From Membranipora membranacea (lineage: Eukaryota; Bryozoa; Gymnolaemata; Cheilostomatida; Membraniporidae), in contig OU612066.1 of assembly GCA_914767715.1 (NCBI GenBank), forward strand, positions 33,952,283 to 34,016,282: a DNA stretch of 64,000 bases. The letters run 5' to 3'. Below are positions 51,550 to 63,365 of the stretch, in pieces. The stretch's first letter is position 1, and each line of letters starts with the position of its first letter. The position numbers and the translations under genes were made by a program. The notes under the pieces were generated by a model, which had not been told where the DNA came from, searched no databases, and saw only the letters and a program-made list of their open reading frames with translations.

Positions 51550-52145
51550 TTTCAGTACTGAGAATGAGACAGGATTTGGTTTCACCAGACCCGACGGCGG
51601 TGAAGTTTCCTGGGCATACCTCTACAAAAAACATCATCAGAACCTTAAATTAAAATATAAAGTTAACAGTAATTATATTTATATTGCAGACATCTATATC
51701 AACTAGGCTAAACACTGAAGAAACATGGGCGACAGTCATGTGTCTTGATATTCTTTCCTATCATCAAGGTGATTGTATTGTAAAGTCAGAGGTAGTAGCT
51801 TTTCACATGTGATCAATGAACAAACTGATCGCTCAGACCAGCATTAAAATAAAAAATAGCGCAATGACCATGAACAAATATCTAAAGAATAGTCGTGTCT
51901 TAAGAAATACCTAACATCATTGAGCAACTCAACTAATCGATTAATGTAAAAAAGTGGACATTATTTTCAAGGCAGCAATAACCCAATAAATTTATAAACC
52001 TACCTATAGCTGAGGCTACCTGAACACCTATAACAAGGAGAAGAGCAGCAGCGAACATGTTGTATGATGATGGGATTCTTCTGTGAGAAACTACTGATCA
52101 CTTCAACTGATAGTGCTGAAGTGTCAAAGCAAACTTCATACCACA

Positions 52146-52155
52146 TTTATATAGA
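52146..52155 (-). promoter_or_regulatory. TATA box of lectin F
   Basis: The minus strand reads tctatataaa, as in copy A, upstream of exon 1 of the disrupted copy. Confidence 0.6.
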
Positions 52156-53007
52156 TTTGGTCTGATTAAGCAATCTTGTAGCAGAGATGAAGCAATGGCA
52201 CCATGACTTGACATATGCCATTAAACAATTGTTCTTCAGCCAATCATTATTAATGATTATTTAAAGTATGACAATGGGGATTTAAATACTTGATATTATC
52301 TCATATTGTGATCATATGGTTGTATACTAATACAAGGAAACCATATTTATACGGTTCACAGATCATGATATATATTTCCCACTTGCGTCAATCATGATAT
52401 TTTTACCAGATTTCTTGAAAGCATTTCGACCATTTAAAATGCTGTAAATTGCATCTGCCTTTGATAATCTATTGTGATTTTTAGACATCAGCTGTCCTGA
52501 CTTTCTCAAGATGATGAAATCAACCATAGAACTAGATGATTCGGAGAAAATGAAATAGCATTTTAATTTATATAATGATGACGCAAAATCTGTGACAAGG
52601 ATATGGGGTGTCAATGATTATTATTGAACTTAAAAACTCTTTAAGGGAACCAAAATGGACACAATAAAATCAAAACGGTACAACCATTTTCATAGTCATA
52701 AACTTAACCGGATATTTATACCAATGCTCAATATTAGTCTCAATCACAGCAACACGTTGCAAGGGAGTTCTTTCTTTTTTCCTTACACTCTTTTGTTGAC
52801 TTGAAGAGTTAATTACAGGGATATGGTGACTGTGGTTACCTGTTCAGTATCTGCTAGCCTTGGATCACCACTTAAAGATCAGAGTATCGAAATAAATTTC
52901 TAAACTATCCGATTGTGGATTGTCATATGTCAATATAGCTCTGTAGACTGTAGAATGAAACATCCGTTAAATACTTCTTTACACCTGGATCAACTAGGTG
53001 AACGTGT

Positions 53008-53080
53008 AGACAATATAGCTCAGTGTTAGCGGCGTTGCCTGCAAAGCCATTTGGACCTGGGTTCGAGACCGTTACAGATC
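53008..53080 (+). other. tRNA-like segment (probable SINE head)
   Basis: A box tagctcagtgttagcggcg and B box gggttcgagacc are at tRNA spacing, with a TGCAAAG loop that would give a Cys-like anticodon. The anticodon stem pairs poorly, so it is more likely a tRNA-derived SINE than a tRNA gene. Confidence 0.5.
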
Positions 53081-53739
53081 TGAACATTTTGATCATCAAC
53101 ATATTTATTTGTGTATCGTTATAAGTATGATTGTTGTGATGTACCATAGGGATTGCCGGCTGATTCTTACTGCCGACAACTTGCCGTCACCTTCGAAGTT
53201 TGAGAGGCCATAACTCCTCAATATTTGGATTCTAAAGCTGGAATTCACTCACATGATAGAATAAAATATGGAGTATAAGATGTGATACAAAAGAGCAGCC
53301 TCAAACTAAGTCTTTAATGTTCATGAATTGGGACCACTCAAGATCCACACACGATCAATATTAATCTGTTAATATTCCTGTCAATTTATATCTACACTCC
53401 TGTAATATTTATTTGGTGACAAATCGCAAACCAGCTAGAGAGAAAAGGTTATTTGTCTCTTTGTTGTTCTACACATGGATGGCCTGTATTTATCTATTTT
53501 TGCTCTACGAGCAGACTTTTTCTTTGTATTTATTTTAATACGAGAGTTCAGGTGGTGATGATTGCCAAGCCTCCGTTCATAGTTGTCAGTGAAGGGCATC
53601 AAAATCTGACTAACAGAGAGCTGGATCCTCTCAAATCTTGTTTTTTCAGTGTCTGATAGCAGACTGTACCATGCAGGGCAGGCCTAGGCGATTAAAGACT
53701 TAATATTAGCTACTAAGAAGGCATTCAGGCCACCGCTGG

Positions 53740-54090
53740 AGGCTTTCAGTTTCAGTTTCAGTTTATTTTTCATTCAGTATCAGGATATCAGGACATAAAA
53801 AATGAAAAAAAATTTGACACGTTTTTGTCTTCGGCATGCAACAGGCCTAAAAATAGTGTTTCGATGAGAGGATATTCTACGGTTTGTATTAAAGTGTACT
53901 CTACTAAAAAGTGGATGCTGTGGATCAGAGGCTATTTTGTTAAAGTGTCGTTCGCCAAGAGTAAATATAAAATCACATATATAGGATATTCCGATTCGGC
54001 TAGGAATCCACTCACAAACAAGTTTTTGGAAGCAGAATTTCAAAAATATCTTCATTTCGATCAATCCTCAAGATTTTTGCCTATATAATT
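53740..54090 (-). mobile_element. LINE 3'-end fragment
   Basis: The minus strand encodes a C-terminal LINE-like tail: ERHFNKIASDPQHPLFSR, then NTNRRISSHRNTIFRP. A short 3' end follows, finishing in repeated actgaa units (about 53746-53772), a microsatellite-type tail. It is 5'-truncated. Confidence 0.5.
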
Positions 54091-54138
54091 TACAAGTTAA
54101 GTGGATCTTACCTAAGTAGTCCGTAAGTTGAAACTTGA

Positions 54139-54221
54139 CTATAATTCTCATTGAAGCACTGCTATACTATGGGAGACCTTTGGTCTCCCATAGTATAGCA
54201 GTGCTTCAATGAGAATTATAG
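54139..54221. repeat. 40-bp perfect inverted repeat with a 3-nt loop
   Basis: Arms 54139-54178 and 54182-54221 are exact reverse complements around ttt. It lies exactly at the left edge of fold-back copy 2, where homology to the complete copy begins. Confidence 0.95.
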
Positions 54222-55480
54222 AATTTTATGGTATATGGGTAGTGAGAAGCAAGAGTAAATCGAACAGGCCTATCATTCAATGACACAATAGAACTCGTTT
54301 GTACAGAATATCTGGTGGTCACTGTAAATTATAAATTGATCAATGCAGCCGATAACAATATTCTGAGAGCTTTGAAAAACTATCTGCTTAAAGGCTGTCC
54401 AGGCAATAATTTATCGCTTTAAAATTTAACTGCTGTAATGGCCCTGCAAGCCCCTAATCTGAATTTGTTGAAATGATTGGAATTTCAGGTTGATAGAACC
54501 TTAAACATATAAACCTCTTTGATGCATGCAATTAATGGCTACAATGTACAGTTTAATCTACCTGATCATTTCAATGAGATTAGCTTATTGAATTTGAACA
54601 AGATTCTCACAGTGTCTAATTTGCCACTTGTTTATCTTTCACTTGACATCAACATCTTAGCCAAGCATAATTGGATGTATCGTTGGTATCCAAGTTATTT
54701 ACCCATGAAGTCATAATGTTCATTTTGTTTACACTGGCATTCGAAGGCAACCTTCACAGAACTGATAAGGTACCAGTAAATTTAAAAATGGACAACCCTT
54801 TGGGTAAACACACATATTATCACAGATTATCACATAATGCTGGCTCAACTCTTGAAGTTGACCAAGAAGCGCGGAAAATCAATGAAACTTTTTTGCAAAT
54901 ACTAGAGAATAAGGGCGCCAGAGAATTTAAGGTTTTTTTGCGAGGCAATCTCATTCTTGGCATAATAACTCTGTACAATGATGAGCTTTGAGGCAGAGTT
55001 TGGCGAAATAATTTGATAAAAACATACAGATGGAATTTGGACAATTATCTAGTATTTTGCATAAAATTTTACAACTTCCTGCCCCCTCACTCTTCTGTCA
55101 AAGAATGATCATGATTGCACTTACACCCAAACAACCATCATTATAAAAATGAATATTCACGAAATTAAAAACTCACCACATTCATTATCAGCAGACAGGA
55201 AGTTAGGTCAGCTTACAATCACTCCTGTCCCTCTGATTCCACTAGTGTGTCATGATGACTTGATACAAGTGCAATGGAATGTGTGTGAAGGATTAACAAA
55301 CAGTGTTAATTATACTTAATTGGACAATAAAAAATGTTGACAACAAGGATATATATATACTTTTTATTGGCATCAAAAGTCATCTCATTCGAAATGTTTT
55401 GCACTCAGTGCCAGAAAACAATTTTTTTTTTATAACAAAAAAGAGAAACAGAAGGGAAATAATATCATCAATGATGTTGG

Positions 55481-58218
55481 TCAAGTCGATAATATATGGT
55501 TGAAAAGTAAAGTTTTGAATGAACTGAACTTCTCTTTAGATCTCAAATGTAACGGTAAAGAATTGTATGTAGCAGAAACTTTGTATCTTAGATTGTCTGT
55601 ATGATATAAAAGTAAATGTTTATCACGAAAATTGAACTTGGTAGTGTCTTTAAATCCTCTATATATAAATGGAGGTGTTAAAAAATTGTTTATCGTATGC
55701 GCAAAAAGTGAAGTGAAATAACAAACAAGCTTAGGAAGAGGTAGGAGTTGTAATGATTGTGTAATGGATTCGGTTGAAATGAGATAATATGGGATGTAAT
55801 GCACATTGGCGATAATGCGTAAAGCCCGTTTTTGCAACAAAAATAATCTATTGAGGGCATTATTGCAGGACAAGTTGCCAATGATATGGATACCATATAT
55901 AAGGTGACAATAGATAAACTGGAAGTAAAATGTGCGGGCACTTGCTATATCCAAGAAGTATCTCAAATTTTGAAGTAGGTAAACATTCCGTTGTACCTTT
56001 TTATATACATACTCTAGATGATCCTGCCATGAAAGCGAGTCATTCAACACAAAACCCAGAAGCCTTGTAGTTCTCTGTCTGTTTAGTTTTTCATGCCCTA
56101 TGTACAGTTCCAGGTCATAAAGCGGATCTGAGATGTTAAGTAGCATGTAATGAGATTTCTGAACATTTATAACCATCCGGTTACGATTGCACCAATCCAA
56201 AATGCCACTTAAATCTTCAGATGCCTTTGCCTTTAGTTGCTGAAGGTTTTTATTAGATGACAGGAACACTGTATCATCAGCATATGCATATGATGATGAG
56301 TCTGATTTTGATGAAGTTAATAAATCATTTATGAAGATGAGAAACAAAGTTGGTGCTAGGATTGAACCTTGAGGGACCCCTATTGTGATAGGCAATCTAC
56401 AAGATTCAATATTATTGAGTTTAACAAACTGCCTTCTGTCTGTCAGAAAGGTGTCAAGAAGTTTTAACATATTTCCTCCGATGCCGCAAGCCTTCAACTT
56501 GTTGTGTAGTAAAACATGGGATACACAGTCAAATGCCTTTTTAAAATCCAGAAAAAGTAATGTCATAACATTTCCATTAATTTTCTCCACCAAAGAGTCT
56601 GAAATAATTTTAAATAAACTGTCTGAACAAGAATGGCCTTTTCTAAATCCACATTGAAGCTCATGGATGATTTTGTTCTTAGTGAGATATTCTTGCAGAT
56701 GGTGATTTATGTGTTTCTCAAATATTTTTGAAAGAACAGGCAAGACTGAAATTGGCCTATAATTTGATGGGTTATTTATATCCCCAGATTTATGTATTGG
56801 TGAAACTCGAGCTAGTTTCCATGTTGAAGGGAACTGTCCTTTGCTTAAAACCCTGTTAAACATATCGGTGACAATATCCACAATACAAGCTTCAACATCT
56901 TCACTGTAATTCTGTCAGGTCCTGTACTTTTACTATCAGGAATGTGGAACAATATTCTTGTACATGTGAAAGGGGTGAATTGTGGTATGTCTGTCAAATT
57001 ATGTTTGGATACGGGGAATGTCATCTCATCTGTTACAACAAGGTTCTTTGTGATTGATTTTGCAATGGATGTGAAATGGCTGTTAAATTGATCTGCACTC
57101 AAATTTGTCGCAGGGAAAGTCTCCTTCTTTTTATTCTTTAATACATCCCAAACAGGTTTTGTATTACCTTATTTAGACTCTTTAATAGTATTAGAGATAG
57201 CTCTTTTCTTCTTTTGTCTGATCATATAAGTGACATAATTTCGCTGTTTTTTATATCCTTCCCAATCACCGTTTTGTTTGAGTTGATCTCTGATTTTGAT
57301 GTTCATTTTTACCTCATCATCCAACCATTTTGGAAGATTATGCGTTCTTACAAAACGAGTCTTCTCAAACACGAGTTTTGATATAAGATGATTCAAATGG
57401 CTATAGAACTTCTCAAACATTGAGTCTATTGATCTTTCATACAGTACGTAACCAAAATTTTCCCTTGAGAATGTGTTAAAAATGTTTTCAGGTGTTGCAA
57501 ATGAATAATCCAAAAATGTTACCTTACATCTTTGTTTAGATATTTTAACATTTCTATCAATCTCTCTTGAAGCTACTATCATGAAATGATCACTCAGTGA
57601 ATATTTGATGACACCAGATTTAGCAATATTGTCACTTTTACTTGAATAGATGTGGTCAATTAGTGTCCTTGATGAATTACTTATGCGAGTTGGTTCAGAT
57701 ATAAGTTGATTCAACAGTAGTGGAGAGGTAACATTATCTAACCACCTGTTTTTCGAAGTTGGATTCAGCAAATCAATATTGAAATCACCAAATATTATAA
57801 TTTCATCGTTCAAACCATAACAACGCTCGACAAACTCTGAAAAGTCAGTGTTCCATGATGCTTTTGATTGGGGAGGTCTATATAAGTATGTGACCAAAAA
57901 GCTCTTTTGGCTTCTGGGTCTGACCTTGACTGTTATACTCTCATCCATGTAAAGATCTAAATTTTCCAGATGTTCAATGACCAGTGAATCATGGACATAG
58001 CAGAGTAATCCCCCACCATTGTTACAGAGCCTATCCCTTCTTATCATCGTATATCCTGGTACCTCATATAGGCAGCTGTCATCATTTTCATTCAAAAATG
58101 TTTCAGCCAAACACAGTATACTAAATTTGTGATCACTAAGAATTAAACGAACCTCTTCCAGTTTGCTTGCCAATCCACGGATATTAAGATATGCGCTATG
58201 AAAATTCATTGCCATCAT
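55481..58218 (-). pseudogene. LINE ORF2: AP endonuclease + reverse transcriptase (one stop, one frameshift)
   Basis: The protein nicks the target and primes reverse transcription (known family role). The endonuclease (58218-57169) has LNIRG, LAETFLNEND, YRPPQ, GDFNIDLL, TLIDHIYSS and SDHFM, so all key residues look present. A TAA after KESK (57169-57171) interrupts the linker. The reading frame resumes at 57102 (SADQFNSHF, STGPDRI) and shifts again near 56880. The RT (56881-55481) has SNYRPISVLPVLSKIFE, LFLDFKKAFD, GVPQGSILAP and YAYADDTVF. It ends with a typical C-terminal tail and no RNase H. The start is the first of two Met codons, in the ATGA overlap with ORF1. Confidence 0.9.
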
Positions 58219-59795
58219 AGAAGTTTTTCAAAATGGCATTTAAGTTTAAGTGAGTCTAAAATCATACCTTGACTGAGGACCTTGTTGTATTGGTCCTGAG
58301 TGTCAAACTTTACTTTAAAGATGCGCATTTTCTTTTCCCCTTTGTAAATCCTTATAGCTGAAGAGTTGGGGAAATTCTGTGATATCTCTTTTATTACAAG
58401 TTCATCATCAGCATCGATAGGAATGCCTCTCAGCATACCAGTGTTGACTTTTGCTGATTCTGGATTGATTGTCTTTCTTACTTGCGAATTTTCAAATAGT
58501 AATGTATTCCAAGTGTTTATCAACTTGGTCACTGTCTTTTCATCGCGAAGGTGCAGCATAATTTTTGGAGATTCTGTCTTGAAATTGTAGGTCGTTATGT
58601 TTTCTATGATTGTTGGGCCGAATTCACGGTTAATCTCACGTCTGATGTTGTCTTGATTATAGTTTTGGTAGGTTTTTGATGACTTGTTGATACTTATTAC
58701 AATGCAGGGCTTGGGGTTGAAGTTGTTTGGACGAGCTGTTTTTGTAATAGATGGCATGTGATCTGGTGTGTTGGATGTAGTTGCCGGTGAACTTGGTGTT
58801 GGTGTGTTTTGATGTGTTGTTGAAGAAGGAATATTTCTGTGGAGTTGTCTACTGCTGCTTGCAACTGATGACCATTGTTGTGTGGTGTTAAGAGTTTGAG
58901 TTGGAAGATATGTTTGTTGTACGGTATTTTTGGAATTTGATGGACATTCCTTTGTACTAGGGCTCTCAGAAAAAGCACTAGTAATTTTATCCAATTTAAC
59001 CTGCATGCTGTCCATCTTCTCCTGCATGCTGTCCATCTTCTCCATCATAATAGAAAGCACGCCATGAAGAGTTCTGCATGACGCACATCCGGGACTCTCC
59101 CCACAATCTCTGTCCCTGGAATGACTGGGAGCGCTGTCGACGAATGGAGCAGAAGTCTCCATTGTCTCAGACAGGGAACACTGAGAAGACTCTGGCAGTG
59201 AGACTGTAGATCCCCCTAGAGCACCTTGTGTGCTTTGTTGTTGAGTTGTGCTGCTGTTGGCATTGGTTTGTTTACTTTTCAGTGATTCCATTGCATTTGA
59301 GCATGAGGAACGGACTTTCTCGTTTAAATTGGCAATTGTTTCTGGCTGTAATTCACCTACCAGCTTAGAGTAGTGACTTATAAACACATCCACATCTTTG
59401 ATAGCATTCACCAGTATTCTAGAGGTGGTATGGTAAAAGTTTGCAGTATAAAGGCGTCTATCCGATTTCTTCTTGTTTTTAACGGTGAATATGGTGGCTG
59501 TTGTGTTTTTGTCCTTATCTTTATTCATTTTCCTAGTTACATAAAGATATTGTTCGTGAATTGATGTTTGAAATATAGATCTGACAAGCTCAAAAACAGC
59601 TGTGCTGCAGTCAACGACAATTTGGATGTTTCCCGGATTACCTTTTATGGTGATAGACTCATCAGTGGTAGTAGAGTCGATTTTCTTTTGTAATGCCTTC
59701 AACTTGTTGAGCGAATAGGTGAAGATATTATCCTCAGCATCATCCTCATCAGGATCATTACTGGAAATGAGTTTTCTCTTCTTGCCTTTGTTCAT
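58215..59795 (-). CDS. LINE ORF1 protein (intact, 526 aa)
   Basis: Probable RNA-binding and RNP-forming protein of the LINE. The N terminus (about 1-185) is Lys-rich at the start and I do not recognise its fold. Residues about 185-230 are Ser/Thr/Gln-rich. Around 245-285 is a CASCRTLHG segment followed by MEKMDSMQEKMDSMQ, a short heptad-like, probably coiled-coil repeat. A second low-complexity region follows. The last 160 residues (from NNFNPKPCIVISIN to CHFEKLL) look like an RRM-type domain, as in other Jockey-superfamily ORF1 proteins; this is inference. The TGA overlaps the ORF2 start as ATGA. Confidence 0.8.
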   Translation of the reverse strand: MNKGKKRKLISSNDPDEDDAEDNIFTYSLNKLKALQKKIDSTTTDESITIKGNPGNIQIVVDCSTAVFELVRSIFQTSIHEQYLYVTRKMNKDKDKNTTATIFTVKNKKKSDRRLYTANFYHTTSRILVNAIKDVDVFISHYSKLVGELQPETIANLNEKVRSSCSNAMESLKSKQTNANSSTTQQQSTQGALGGSTVSLPESSQCSLSETMETSAPFVDSAPSHSRDRDCGESPGCASCRTLHGVLSIMMEKMDSMQEKMDSMQVKLDKITSAFSESPSTKECPSNSKNTVQQTYLPTQTLNTTQQWSSVASSSRQLHRNIPSSTTHQNTPTPSSPATTSNTPDHMPSITKTARPNNFNPKPCIVISINKSSKTYQNYNQDNIRREINREFGPTIIENITTYNFKTESPKIMLHLRDEKTVTKLINTWNTLLFENSQVRKTINPESAKVNTGMLRGIPIDADDELVIKEISQNFPNSSAIRIYKGEKKMRIFKVKFDTQDQYNKVLSQGMILDSLKLKCHFEKLL

Positions 59796-62167
59796 TTTGG
59801 GTGAAAATTACCCAGATTTATTGTCAATTTTTCTGGACTTCAGATTTTTTCAGCCTTGCGCTTCAAGAATTCAACAATCAATTATCAAGGTAATTATGTA
59901 ATTATGCCTGTTATTGGCTAACCTCCCTGCTTGTGGCACTCAAGCTGACAGATTAAAATTTATTACTTTAAACTGTGTTGCCACTAGTCTAACATTTGAA
60001 TACTATCTGTACTAGTGCCAACACCTACTAGGGAACTACCATCCAAGAGTGAGAGAGAAATATACCGAAATTGCTTCCTGTACGCCATATAACTGAGATG
60101 GCTGAGAATGATATAGTATAACATAAAGAGCTCCTTTGTAGACAGGTAATGAATATATACCAGGCTTACGATAGTTGATTTACCTTTGCCTTCCTCAGCC
60201 CCCATACCATAACATTCAGAGCTAACTCCATGCTCAGAGCATGTTTGGCCAACAAATAGAAATAGCCGAAAGCCTTTCACTCTCAATAATCACAAAGAGC
60301 GTAGTTTAGACTATGCCAATACTCAGTACTCATACTACTTGCTGTGACACCAAGCTTGAGTTTTTTTTTAACTTCAGTCAGCATATTTTCAGTAGTAAGT
60401 GGTTCTGTGGAAAATATGGCCTCATTCACATATCACTTCTCTCCACTTAGGCATGTAGGACAGTTGATACAAAGTAATTCCTTGCTTATCTTGGGAGCGA
60501 TGTTGTACATTTTTATTAGCAGCAAATTTTTCTGATAACTCTGCTAGCATAGTTTAGCTGATATATTCTATTTATCCAGTTGCTGCCCATATTAACAGAT
60601 TGCACAAAATATAACGTAGGGTATGGTACAACACAGAAGAGTTGAACATAAGTATTTTGTCGAGTCATCATACTCATTACTAAGAGTTTTCTGTGCTTAC
60701 AAAAATTGTGAGCGGACAGAATGGAATGCAAATGGAATGGAATGCTTTCAATTTCCATCATAATAAAACGAAAAGAAAAGATTTGCCCCGGCGGGGATTT
60801 GAACCTGGGCCTCCTGCAATATAGACTTTGATGCTACCTTGCACCGCAATATCTATTCATTCCAGCATGCTTGCCTGGTCATCTAAATACAAACTCATTG
60901 AATACAATTATATAATTTTGAATAGAACTGTAAAGGCTTATACTATAACTATACAATAGCAATAATTAATGTCATTTATTTAGCAGGCAGGGTTAATTAC
61001 ACAATAATGGTTGCTGGTTGGGCAATGATATATAGGTCAATTTCGAACAATTCTAGAATTGTACAGAATTGTCGAAAATTCTAGGGTATGAAACGCAGTG
61101 GATCAAACTTATCTGTAGACCTCAGGTCAAGGGTGTTTCTTATACTCGTCAAGTATGTATTGAGGATTTTGGCTTGATTTTATAGATCCTTTGCAATAAT
61201 TCATCCCAGTTTAAGTCTCAATATTTAAAGAATTACTTCTGGCAAATTCCCGCTGCGTAGAATATGAAGTAAAATAAATGGGTGCTGCATTCATCTATGT
61301 ACAAATCTAATGTACATCCTTGCTTATATCACAATTTGAAGTTGTCCCAATGGAGAACAAAACCTAATACAAAAGATCAGGATTTATCTTTGTATGAAGG
61401 GTAAACTCAAGAAAGGAAGCAGAAATGATGTCAAACACGATTCAAATACTCAAGGTCAAAAACGAGTACAGTGATAGAGGTGGGGTTTTTTTTATTCGTT
61501 TCCTGCATCTAGTAAAAATTGAGATTCAGACATGAATGGCCAACTAAAAAAAATAGTGCAACGGTATGGTCATGGAGCTGGGGACTAGTAAGGCGACCAT
61601 CCGATTAATCTAGTTGGGAACTAATGCCCGCCCACGCACTCAGGCAGGCCAGTCCCTCTGACTCTGGAACATAAGGCCCTCACAGAGCAGACACCAACTA
61701 ACGTTAACTGCAGAGGGTCTGCATATACATCAGACAAAAATCTCCCTCCTAACCCCACTCCAGATCGTGTTTTAAAATTATTAACTGTCAGCCTTTATTC
61801 TTGGTTGATGTAATAGAGTCAATATCTTCATAGAAAAAATTAACTTTATAGTCCAGTTCTTGATGGTATGAGCATGAGAAAGACCAACGGAAGACAGGGA
61901 CTATGATTTTAACATATATAGCAAATTCATCACGGGGTGAATCTCAATGTTTAAGATTTTATTTTGTTGAAAAATTTATTTTGCTGAAGAATTTGTTTTG
62001 TCGAAGAATTTATTTTGTTGAAGAATTTATATTGTAAAAAATTGCGGCTGTTTAGAATATAAAGTAAAATAAATGGTGTTACATTCATCATTGTTTAAAA
62101 CTAATTTAAATCATTGCTTATATTTGGATGTGAATATGAAGCCATTTCAAACAGTCAAAGCAGTATA

Positions 62168-63268
62168 TTATCTTCTCTCACAGATGAACAGTCTCCTTGC
62201 ATTTACACATTTACAATCACTCCATAATCCACTTGTCTTGGGGCAGACGCATGACTCATTTCCGTTAGTGTTGTCAGGCTCACTAGATCTCCATGAAGGT
62301 GCAACCTCAGGGAACTCCTCAGCATCCAATCTGTTCCAGAACGCTTCTGTGCTATATCCATCCCAAAAGAATGTCTGTTGATCGACATCCTCCTGAGCAC
62401 CGATATATATGAACTCTGAGTTTGAGTCTGAAATGGGAGACAGTTATAGAGATAGTTATATATCTAAATTCATATCGGGCTCACTAAATAAAACAATGCT
62501 GCGATGTTTGACTTCGCAAAAAGAAGCTAGAAAAATGCATCTTTTTTATATATTCATCAAAATCCAGACCAAAAGAATTATAAAAATTGACATAAAAGAA
62601 GAAAGTGAATAGTTGCAAAATTCATGCGTCAAACGACCTACCATGTGTGTTTTCCATGAGGAATTGCTTGAGGTTATCTCTTCTCCACTGAGTTTCAGCA
62701 GTCACCATGAAGCCCAAGTAGGTCTCACTGCAAAGTTCTCTGGCATCCACATAATACTCCCTTTCAGTACTGAGAATGAGACAGGATTTGGTTTCACCAG
62801 ACCCGACGGCGGTGAAGTTTCCTGGGCATACCTCTACAAAAAACATCATCAGAACCTTAAATTACAATATAAAATTAACAGTAATTATATTTATATTGCA
62901 GGCATCTACATCAACTAGGCTATACACTGATAAAACATGGGCGACAGTCATGTGTCTTGATATTCTTACCTATCATCAAGGTGTTTGTATTGTAAAGTCA
63001 GAGGTTGTAGCTTTTCACATGTGATCAATGAACAAACTGATCGCTCAGACCAGCATTTATATAAAAAATAGCGCAATGACCGTGAACAAATATCTAAAGA
63101 ATAGTCGTGTCTTAAAATACCTAACATCATTGAGCGAGTCAACTAATCGATTAATGTAAGAAAGTGGACATTATTTTCAAAGCGGCAATAACCCAATAAA
63201 TGTATAAACCTACCTATAGCTGAGGCTACCTGAACGCCTATAATAAGGAGAAGAGCAGCAGCGAACAT
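62168..63268 (-). CDS. Secreted C-type lectin, copy G (intact)
   Basis: Exons are 63268-63214 (55 bp), 62833-62642 (192 bp) and 62427-62168 (260 bp), open throughout, encoding 168 residues. Signal peptide, CPGNF, EPD and WSD are as in copy A. Exon 2 ends NTHG where A has NTLG, and like A it has GLW before SDC. A and G are therefore close relatives, despite being at opposite ends of the array. The TATA box is at 63356-63365. Confidence 0.9.
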
Positions 63269-63355
63269 GTTGTATGATGATGGGATTCTTCTGTGAGAAA
63301 CTACTGATCACTTCAACTGATAGTGCTGAAGTGACAAAGCAAGCTTCATACCACA

Positions 63356-63365
63356 TTTATATAGG
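63356..63365 (-). promoter_or_regulatory. TATA box of lectin G
   Basis: The minus strand reads cctatataaa at the same position relative to the ATG as in copies C and E. Confidence 0.65.

Larger units (their letters stand above)
47749..52058 (-). pseudogene. C-type lectin copy F, exon 2 split by a transposon
   Basis: Exon 1 is 52058-52004 (55 bp, signal peptide intact) and exon 3 is 48008-47749 (260 bp, open). Exon 2 is in two pieces, 51621-51550 (72 bp) and 48344-48223 (122 bp), separated by a 3205-bp element. The pieces sum to 194 bp, exactly the normal 192 plus a 2-bp target duplication, so the exon was intact when the element landed. Exon 3 has one change near its start (SEF to SAF). Confidence 0.93.
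52984..54138. other. Inter-unit stretch with tRNA-like and LINE fragments
   Basis: The lectin upstream flank ends at about 52983. The stretch holds a tRNA-like segment and a LINE 3' end (listed separately); the remainder shows nothing recognised. Confidence 0.5.
55353..59883 (-). mobile_element. Nearly full-length two-ORF LINE (Jockey superfamily) nested in the fold-back element
   Basis: The uninterrupted arm at about 35085 defines the insertion point. The element has a short 5' UTR, ORF1, ORF2 overlapping it by four bases, and a 3' end in a short ta-repeat tail. There is no RNase H. ORF2 has one nonsense codon and one frameshift, so this copy is inactive but recent. The exact target duplication is unclear because of the ta-rich site. 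Confidence 0.9.
54222..61100. mobile_element. Fold-back transposon copy 2 (left arm lost, LINE inserted)
   Basis: 54222-54530 matches the central spacer of the complete copy (from 33948). 54531-55352 and 59884-61100 match its right arm, ending with the same AAACGCAGTG terminus. The left arm is absent, replaced at the break by the 40-bp palindrome. A LINE occupies 55353-59883. The right flank is the lectin-unit sequence. Confidence 0.88.
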
